From assembly GCF_014191875.1 (NCBI RefSeq), contig NZ_JACHXD010000013.1, positions 62,001 through 126,000 of the forward strand: DNA of 64,000 nt, in the 5' to 3' direction. Of the stretch, positions 57,939 to 64,000 are shown piece after piece. Within the stretch, counting starts at the first letter, position 1. The number at the start of each line of letters is the position of its first letter. Both the position numbers and the translations under genes were made by a program. The notes beneath the pieces were generated by a model. The model saw nothing but the letters and a program-made list of their open reading frames with translations, had not been told where the DNA came from and made no database searches. The DNA comes from Pseudoduganella violacea (lineage in GTDB: Bacteria; Pseudomonadota; Gammaproteobacteria; Burkholderiales; Burkholderiaceae_D).

Positions 57939-60431
57939 TTACAGCGTGTAGTTCAGACGCGCATACACGAAGCGGCCGGAACGGCCGAACGGCGAATAGT
58001 TCGACGACGGCACGTTGCCGCTGGCGTTCAGCGCGGCCGGATAGGGATTGGCGTACTGGTCGAACAGATTGTCCGCGCCCAGCGCCACGCTGAGGCGCTT
58101 GCTGATCGCATAGCGTCCCTCCACGTCGACCAGGGTCTTGGCCGACGAGACATGGTCGCGCGCCGGGTTGGCGTCCGGCGTCAGCACCTTGCCGTAGCGG
58201 GTGGCGCGCACGGTGGCGCCCCAGTCGCCCAGCGACCAGTTGCTGCTGGCCGTGAACTTGGTCTTGGGTGACCCCTGCTCATACACCAGCACATTCACGC
58301 GGCCGAACAGCACCGGCGCCGGCGACAGCGCCGAGAGCTGGGCCGTGGCCGGCAGCTTGGTCACCTTGGTGTCGGTGTAGTTGCCGGCCACGGTGAAATC
58401 GAACTTGCCCAGCTGCGGCGAGACATAGGGATAATTCAGCACCACGTCCACACCCTTGGTCGTGGTGTTCACGCCATTGATGAAGAAGCGCCCGCCGCTG
58501 ATGCCGGTAAAGCCCTGCTGGTTCAGGTACAGACGTACATTGTCGGCCGTCAGGTTTTCGGACAGCACGATGCGGTCGCGGATCTTGATGTGGAAAGCGT
58601 CCACCGTCAGGCTGCCCTTGCCCAGCTTGGCCACGGCGCCGAGCGAGAAGTTCACCGATTTTTCCGCTTCCAGCGGTTTCGCGCCGAGCGCCTGCGCCGC
58701 GCCCGAGGTCGGCTTCAGCGTGCCCACTTCATACGGCGTGCCGCTGATGAAGATGGTCGAAATCGAGCTGAAATTCTGCTGCTGCGGCGACGGCGCGCGG
58801 AAGCCGTTCTGTACCGAGCCGCGCAGCGCGAAGGCCGGCGTCACGCTGTAGCGGCTGGCCAGCTTGCCCGACCAGTTGTTGCCGAAGTCCGAGTAATGCT
58901 CGCCACGCACGGCGGCCGAAGCCAGCAGGTCGGGCGTCAGATTCGCTTCCAGGTCGGCGAACAGGCTGTAGGCATTGCGGTGGCTGTTGGACGCGTCCGA
59001 CGGCATGAAGCCCGGGAAGACTTGCGAACCCGAGGCGGTCGGCAAGCCGTTCGGCAGCAGCACGCCGCCGTTGCGCCAGGAATCCGGCTCGCCCGCTTCC
59101 AGCTTATAGCCTTCGCGGCGCGCTTCGAAACCGAGGGCCACGTTGAGCGGCGAAGCCAGGCCCACTGCCAGCTGGCGCACGCCGGACAGGTTGTAGGTCA
59201 GCTGGTCATACGAGAAACCGCCGGCATTGAAGACGGTCTTGCTGCTGGCGCCCAGCGAGCGGTTCAGCGTGTTCTCGATGGTGTAATCCATCTTGTTCTT
59301 GCCGTAGCCGATGGAGCTGTCCAGCTCCCAATCGCCCACGGTCCAGCTCACGCCGCCGGTGGCGCTGAAGTCGTCCACTTCCGGCGCGATGAAGGGCAGG
59401 AAGCCGTCCGGATAAATGGCCAGGGTATTGTTGTCCTGCAGCGCGCGGCGGAAGAAGCCGCTGCCCTTGCCTTCGCGCTTCTGGTAGCTGCTCCAGCCAT
59501 ACACCTTCACGCCGCCCGCCAGGGTGTTGCCGGCGTTGACGAAGACGGTCGATTGCTTCAGTTCCGGTTCGCCATACCAGGCGTTGAAGCGCTCGATGGT
59601 CTGCTCGCGCGGATCGTAAGCGCCGTTGACGCGCGGGTATTGCTGGCGCGTGTCGTAGCCGCTGCGCTCGGTGTGTTTCTGGTCCTTGTATTCGGCGGCG
59701 ATGGTGACGTGGCCGCTCTCGCCCCAAGGCAAGCCTTTCCACACGCTGAAGTTGGCGTTGGCGCCATCGCGCCGCTTGCGCTCGGACGGCCCGGCGCCCC
59801 AGGTGGCGTCGGCCGGACGCGGCACCGGAGAGAAGCTGTATTCGGTGATGCGCTTGCCGTAGCCGATCACGGCTTCGCCGCCATCGCGGTCGGTGCGCAG
59901 GCGCAGATTGATCACGCCGGCAATCGCATCCGAACCATACTGGGCCGAAGCACCGTCGCGCAGCACCTCGATGTTCTTCACGATGGCGCTGGGGATGGTG
60001 TTCAGGTCGACCGAGGCCGCGCCGCGGCCGATGGTGCCGTTCAAGTTCACCAGCGAAGACGCGTGGCGGCGTTTGGAGTTGACCAGCACCAGGGTCTGGT
60101 CCGGCGCCAGGCCGCGCAGGGCGGCGGGACGGATGGTGTCGGTGCCGTCGGTCATGCCGGGGCGCGGGAAGTTCAGCGAAGGCAGGGCCACGGACAGGGC
60201 CTGGCTGATTTCCGTCACGCCGCCAATCTTCAAGGCTTCGGCCGAGATGATGTCGACCGGGGCGGTGGTGTCGAGCACGGTGCGCTTGGCAACCCGGGTG
60301 CCGGTGACGACCACGGTGGACTGCGGGTCGTCGGCCACGGGCGCGCTCTGGGCCTGGGCCAGGGCGGCGGTGAACAGGGCGCCGATGGCCAGCGCCAGCA
60401 ACTGTTTTTTCGGAACGGATGGACTCTGCAT
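57939..60431 (-). CDS. TonB-dependent receptor
   Basis: This 830-residue receptor is shorter than the others and from a different TBDR branch. The start MQSPSVPKKQLLALAIGAL at 60431 has GAGG 7 nt upstream and gives a signal peptide ending AQAQS. The plug reads STVVVTGTRVAKRTVLDTTA, PVDIISAEAL, ALRGLAPDQTLVLVNSKRRH and IEVLRDGASAQYGSDAIAGV; the barrel ends GRFVYARLNYTL. No associated uptake genes are present, so the ligand is unknown. Confidence 0.92.
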   Translation of the reverse strand: MQSPSVPKKQLLALAIGALFTAALAQAQSAPVADDPQSTVVVTGTRVAKRTVLDTTAPVDIISAEALKIGGVTEISQALSVALPSLNFPRPGMTDGTDTIRPAALRGLAPDQTLVLVNSKRRHASSLVNLNGTIGRGAASVDLNTIPSAIVKNIEVLRDGASAQYGSDAIAGVINLRLRTDRDGGEAVIGYGKRITEYSFSPVPRPADATWGAGPSERKRRDGANANFSVWKGLPWGESGHVTIAAEYKDQKHTERSGYDTRQQYPRVNGAYDPREQTIERFNAWYGEPELKQSTVFVNAGNTLAGGVKVYGWSSYQKREGKGSGFFRRALQDNNTLAIYPDGFLPFIAPEVDDFSATGGVSWTVGDWELDSSIGYGKNKMDYTIENTLNRSLGASSKTVFNAGGFSYDQLTYNLSGVRQLAVGLASPLNVALGFEARREGYKLEAGEPDSWRNGGVLLPNGLPTASGSQVFPGFMPSDASNSHRNAYSLFADLEANLTPDLLASAAVRGEHYSDFGNNWSGKLASRYSVTPAFALRGSVQNGFRAPSPQQQNFSSISTIFISGTPYEVGTLKPTSGAAQALGAKPLEAEKSVNFSLGAVAKLGKGSLTVDAFHIKIRDRIVLSENLTADNVRLYLNQQGFTGISGGRFFINGVNTTTKGVDVVLNYPYVSPQLGKFDFTVAGNYTDTKVTKLPATAQLSALSPAPVLFGRVNVLVYEQGSPKTKFTASSNWSLGDWGATVRATRYGKVLTPDANPARDHVSSAKTLVDVEGRYAISKRLSVALGADNLFDQYANPYPAALNASGNVPSSNYSPFGRSGRFVYARLNYTL

Positions 60432-60615
60432 TGCGTACCTCGTGATGATGAAATCGATTAAGCTTATGACGAAACTAAATTTGGCTTTTCCATAAAAAGC
60501 CCTGATTTCATATTGAAACGAAGTCAATCCAAAGTCAAATGATTGAGCTGTTTTTCTAGCAATCTGTCTCCGGAAACAACAGTCGCGCCAAACATCATGC
60601 GCAATGCGCATAAGC

Positions 60616-61974
60616 TCATGCGCTTTCCGCGCTCGCCTCCATGCGGTTCAGGATGCGCTGGCGCACGAAATTGATGTGGCTGCGCAAGCCATACACATCC
60701 TCGGCGAAGGACAGCGGGATGGAAATCTGGTTCACCCACTCCTCGATCTCGTTCAGGCGCTCCAGCTGCTCGGCGTAGACGGCGCGGCGGGCATCGGCCG
60801 GCGCCTCGTCCAGCGCCTGCTCCACCGTGCGCAACTGGCCGTACCAGCGGTAGACGCGGGAACGGATGCGCCACACATACAGCGGCGGCAGCACGCGCGA
60901 CAGCGGCAGCAGCAAGGCGCCGAACGCCACCACCAGCACCCACATGCGGTCGAGGAAATTGGCCAGCCAGAAATTCATATAACGCTGCAGGAAAGGCGCA
61001 CCATCCTTATAGAACTTGGCCGCCTCGGGCGCCACCGGAATCTCCGTATAGCGCGCCGAAGGGAACTGGCCCTGCTGCTGGAACCAGCCCGCGCCGCCAT
61101 GGATATTACTGGCCGCCTGCACGAACAGATCGATCAGGGCCGGATGCAGATCCTCGCGCGCCACCAGGGTGGCGGTCGGCGCGATCAACTGGTAATCCTT
61201 GGAGGGCAGGTCGCGGCCCAGGTCGACGATGCCGCGCGGCAGCACCACATGGCTGAGGAAGGGCAGGCGCCGCGTATACGCTTCGGCCTGGGCGAAGTCA
61301 AACAGGCGGATGCCCGGCGTTTGCAGCAGCATCTGCACCAGCGGCGCATCGGGCGCGGAACTGAAGACCAGGCCATCGATGCGGCCCTCCAGCAGCTCCA
61401 CCGTGGCCGGCGTGTTTTCCAGCATGCCGATCTGCAGCTCGGCCGGCTCGACCCCATTCACGTCCAGCACCTGGCGGAACAGGCGCGGCACGCCGCTGCC
61501 CTCGGGACCGAGATTGATCTTCATGCCGCGCAGCTGGGTCAGCTGGCTGACGTCCTTGTCCTCGCGCAGGAAAAGCCAGAGCGGCTCGGTAAACAGGCTG
61601 CCCAGCGAGATCAGGCCCTTGCGTTCCGCCTCCGCCTGGTCGGTGGAACCGCTTTGCACGAAAGCGATATCCGTTTCGCCGCGGTTCAGGCGCAGCAGAT
61701 TTTCCTGCGAGCCCAGCGAAGGCTGCAAGGTCACGGCGATGCCATGCTTGCGCATCGCCGCCGCGTAGCGCTTGCCGATGTTCTCATAAGCACTGTTCTC
61801 CTGGCCGATGGACAGGCTCACCTTGCGCGGCGGCGCCGGATCGACCAGCAGATAAGCCACCGCACAGACAGCAACAATCAGCAAAATGGTCGGCGCGGCG
61901 GTAACGATCAAATCACGCACCGAAAAGCGCGTGAACTTCAAAATACGGGACATAGTATGGCGGACAGGTTTCAT
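60616..61974 (-). CDS. TAXI family TRAP transporter solute-binding protein
   Basis: This 452-residue protein has an N-terminal transmembrane anchor (about residues 24-45), a TAXI-type binding domain (KVSLSIGQENSAYENIGKRY; LRLNRGETDIAFVQSGST; GMKINLGPEGSGVPRLFRQV) and an additional C-terminal membrane segment (about residues 340-365) followed by a helical tail. The membrane-anchored C-terminal extension and the absence of adjacent TRAP permease genes suggest a sensing or unusual role, not a plain transporter subunit. Confidence 0.88.
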   Translation of the reverse strand: MKPVRHTMSRILKFTRFSVRDLIVTAAPTILLIVAVCAVAYLLVDPAPPRKVSLSIGQENSAYENIGKRYAAAMRKHGIAVTLQPSLGSQENLLRLNRGETDIAFVQSGSTDQAEAERKGLISLGSLFTEPLWLFLREDKDVSQLTQLRGMKINLGPEGSGVPRLFRQVLDVNGVEPAELQIGMLENTPATVELLEGRIDGLVFSSAPDAPLVQMLLQTPGIRLFDFAQAEAYTRRLPFLSHVVLPRGIVDLGRDLPSKDYQLIAPTATLVAREDLHPALIDLFVQAASNIHGGAGWFQQQGQFPSARYTEIPVAPEAAKFYKDGAPFLQRYMNFWLANFLDRMWVLVVAFGALLLPLSRVLPPLYVWRIRSRVYRWYGQLRTVEQALDEAPADARRAVYAEQLERLNEIEEWVNQISIPLSFAEDVYGLRSHINFVRQRILNRMEASAESA

Positions 61975-62033
61975 AGCTGGCTAAGATGCCAACAAATCCC
62001 CCGCCACGCAAGCCCGTTTGCGCCAAATCAAAA

Positions 62034-62185
62034 AATGTCCACCCTGGTGTCAGGCACTGGAGCCGGACATTTCCTGCGCCAGATCAAAGAATGTCCGACC
62101 TTGGTGCCTGACACCAGGGTTGGACATTCCTTGATTTTTCTCAAAGAATGTCCGAACCCGGTGCCTGACACCAGGGTGGGACATT
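62034..62185. repeat. three tandem palindromic repeats (REP-like)
   Basis: Three copies (62034-62071, 62090-62128, 62147-62185) share outer arms AATGTCC and GGACATT and an inner GGTG-CCTGA-CACC or its inverse. Copy starts are 56-57 nt apart and are separated by a spacer like TGCGCCAGATCAAAG, also seen in part on both sides. The first copy is inverted relative to the other two. There is no T-tract. They lie between the penicillin-binding protein and TAXI genes. Confidence 0.85.
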
Positions 62186-62211
62186 GTTTGCGCTAGATCA
62201 AATGGTGGGGG

Positions 62212-64000
62212 TTAGCCGCCGGCGCAGGCGCGCAGCGGGACGGGGGCGTTGGTGGCGCTGGCGGGCAGGGCTTGCGCGCCAGCGCCTCCGCTGCGCAAGC
62301 CGGCGGCGACGACGCCGCTTTTGGCGGCTTTCTCGGGCTCGATCAGGGGCATCAGGCTCGGCGCCAGGGCGACCAGCAACTGCACCGGCAGGGCGCTGGT
62401 GAAGTCGTAGTTCTTGGAGTCGGGGCCGTGCACATAGGCGGTCATACTGCCGAAGAAGCGCTCGCCGATATTGAAGACGAAGGTGGCGGAGCGGTTGACG
62501 TAGCGCGATTCGATCAGGCGTCCGCCGGCGGCGTACACGTCGAAGCGCTGGTCGCCGGTGCCGGTCTTGCCGCCAACCGGGATATTCTTGCCGTCGGCGC
62601 CGATGAAGGCGGCGCGGGCGCGCTTGGCGGTGCCGTCGGAGACGACTTCGCGCACGGCGTCGGCCACGGCGCGCGCCACTTCGGGCGAGAGCACCTGTTC
62701 GGAGCCGCTGTCCTTATTGCGCTCGACCTTGGTTTCATACGGCGTGCCGGCGGCGAAGTGCATGGAGGCGACGCGCTGGGTCGGCTTGCGCACGCCACCG
62801 TTGATGATGATGCCCATCATCTCGGCCAGCGCGGCGGGACGGTCGGCCGAGGCGCCCAGGGTGGTGGCATAGGATGGCACCAGCGAATCGAAGGGGTAGC
62901 CCATCTTCTTCCACTGGCGGTGGATTTCCATGAAGCTTTCCATTTCCAGCAGGCCGGCGATGCGCTTGTCCTGCGCATGCTTGCGGTGGGTCTTGAACAG
63001 CCATTGGTAGACTTCCTGGCGCTCCTTCTCGCTGGCGGCCACCACCTGCGTCAGCGTGGCGCCGTCATGCGTGCGCAGATAGGCCACCAGCCACAGTTCG
63101 AGCGGATGCACATTGGCCAGGTAGCCGCGGTCGGCCAGCGACCATTTGTCCATCGCGTACTGGTCGTACATGCGTTCCAGGCGGTCGTCGGGCACCTCGT
63201 TCTGGCTTTGCAGATTATCGTTGACGAAGCTGCCGAACTGCGCCAGCGTCGCCTGCGGATACAGGGTGCGGTGGATGTTCGCCAGCCGCACCGGCGTGGC
63301 GCGAATGCTGCCGACCAGGATCTTGTCCAGCTCATCGAGCGGCTTGCCCTTGTACTTGGCGTAGAAGCGGTACAGGAATTCCTTGCCTTCCTTGTCGGCG
63401 AAGCGCGCCAGGTACTGGGCGCGGCGCGGATCGTCGGCATCGGCCAGCAGGGTGGCGGACGATCCCGGCGTCTGGAAGGAGTAGTACTTCACCACGTCGC
63501 GCATCAGGCGCACGAAGACCAGATTGGTGGAACGGCGCAGCGCTTCGCGCACGGTCAGGATGCGGCTGTCGTCTTCCTTCGAGAAGTTGCCGAAGTAATG
63601 CAGGCCGCCGCCGGTGAAGAAGCCCTCGCCCGGATTGCCGGAATACTTGCGCTCCATGGCCGCCTGCAGCATGGCGGGCAGGTCGCGCTTGTCCATCGGC
63701 GTGGCGATCAGGTATTCCACGCCCCAGGCGCTGAGCCGGTCGCGCGGTTCGAGCGCCACTTTCTTCAGTTCGGCCACATCCATGCCGCCATATTTCTTGT
63801 GCAACTGGTCGACGATGTCCATATACGTGACCAGGGTGCGCAGCTTGGCGGTGGAACCCAGATCGAGCTTGGCGCCTTCGTTGATATCGAGCGGCTGGTC
63901 GAAGTTGTCGGTCTGCACGCGCAGGTAGTTGGTCTTCTCGCCTTTTTCCAGCAAGGTGAAGCTGTACACCACATTGGCCGGATCGCCGTTGCCCAGCATG
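62212..64000 (-). CDS. penicillin-binding protein, transpeptidase part (5' end beyond window)
   Basis: This is at least 595 residues of a penicillin-binding protein; the gene continues past the right edge, so the missing N-terminus likely includes the glycosyltransferase (family 51) domain and membrane anchor. The transpeptidase motifs are in order: SxxK as LDLGSTAKLRTL, SxN as RRSTNLVFVRL and KTG as VGGKTGTGDQRF. A sequence MLGNGDPANVV starts at the edge but is not the true start. The protein is periplasmic and cross-links peptidoglycan. Confidence 0.85.
   Translation of the reverse strand, partial: MLGNGDPANVVYSFTLLEKGEKTNYLRVQTDNFDQPLDINEGAKLDLGSTAKLRTLVTYMDIVDQLHKKYGGMDVAELKKVALEPRDRLSAWGVEYLIATPMDKRDLPAMLQAAMERKYSGNPGEGFFTGGGLHYFGNFSKEDDSRILTVREALRRSTNLVFVRLMRDVVKYYSFQTPGSSATLLADADDPRRAQYLARFADKEGKEFLYRFYAKYKGKPLDELDKILVGSIRATPVRLANIHRTLYPQATLAQFGSFVNDNLQSQNEVPDDRLERMYDQYAMDKWSLADRGYLANVHPLELWLVAYLRTHDGATLTQVVAASEKERQEVYQWLFKTHRKHAQDKRIAGLLEMESFMEIHRQWKKMGYPFDSLVPSYATTLGASADRPAALAEMMGIIINGGVRKPTQRVASMHFAAGTPYETKVERNKDSGSEQVLSPEVARAVADAVREVVSDGTAKRARAAFIGADGKNIPVGGKTGTGDQRFDVYAAGGRLIESRYVNRSATFVFNIGERFFGSMTAYVHGPDSKNYDFTSALPVQLLVALAPSLMPLIEPEKAAKSGVVAAGLRSGGAGAQALPASATNAPVPLRACAGG

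Noticed and set aside
62034..62185. CRISPR array
   Set aside because: Only three units, each palindromic, with near-identical short spacers and changing orientation; no cas genes.

Overview
The window looks like chromosome of a high-GC betaproteobacterium of the Oxalobacteraceae (Massilia/Telluria/Duganella type). This is inferred from GC-rich coding, the unusual number of TonB-dependent receptors (TBDRs) with the VEITGS-I-R plug start, and Burkholderiales-like gene order (yhdP-nit-tldD divergent from glnE; tkt-gap; glnA next to ntrBC). No rRNA, tRNA, CRISPR or prophage was seen.

Layout. 0-11 kb: a TBDR fragment at the left edge, a convergent pair of paralogous TBDRs sharing a terminator, a DAHP synthase gene behind a textbook aromatic leader-peptide attenuator, and a fourth TBDR. 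11-30.5 kb: housekeeping genes, namely a small membrane protein, the yhdP-nit-tldD operon, glnE, a Cache protein, a GST-like protein, a WYL regulator, a TetR/SDR divergent pair with a long palindrome, tkt-gap, rsmE, and a sulfur-stress-like cluster (AhpD-like protein, BigR/YgaV-like ArsR regulator, YgaP-like rhodanese) around a palindromic operator.

30.5-36.5 kb: an AT-rich foreign island. It encodes an HlyD/CvaA-type adaptor, a C39-peptidase ABC transporter (PCAT) and two paralogous small proteins with double-glycine leaders; I do not recognise their mature parts. Its left edge abuts a degraded TBDR 3' end, and its right part carries an IS1595-family element with a perfect 8-bp target duplication and a frameshifted transposase. 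This peptide-export island is the best candidate here for an undescribed system.

36.7-46.5 kb: two closely related tandem TBDRs (both apparently starting at TTG) and an Oar-like TBDR. Several TBDR upstream regions carry TGCATG-containing palindromes, which suggests a shared regulator.

47-64 kb: an FAD-dependent oxidoreductase, a REC-DUF3369-GAF hybrid histidine kinase, CorA, the nitrogen module ntrC-ntrB-DUF4124-glnA, with a sigma-54 promoter and two NtrC sites upstream of glnA, a rhodanese, another TBDR, a TAXI-type binding protein, a cluster of three tandem palindromic repeats, and a penicillin-binding protein cut by the window edge. GlnE, glutamine synthetase and NtrBC in one window cover both enzyme-level and transcriptional nitrogen control.
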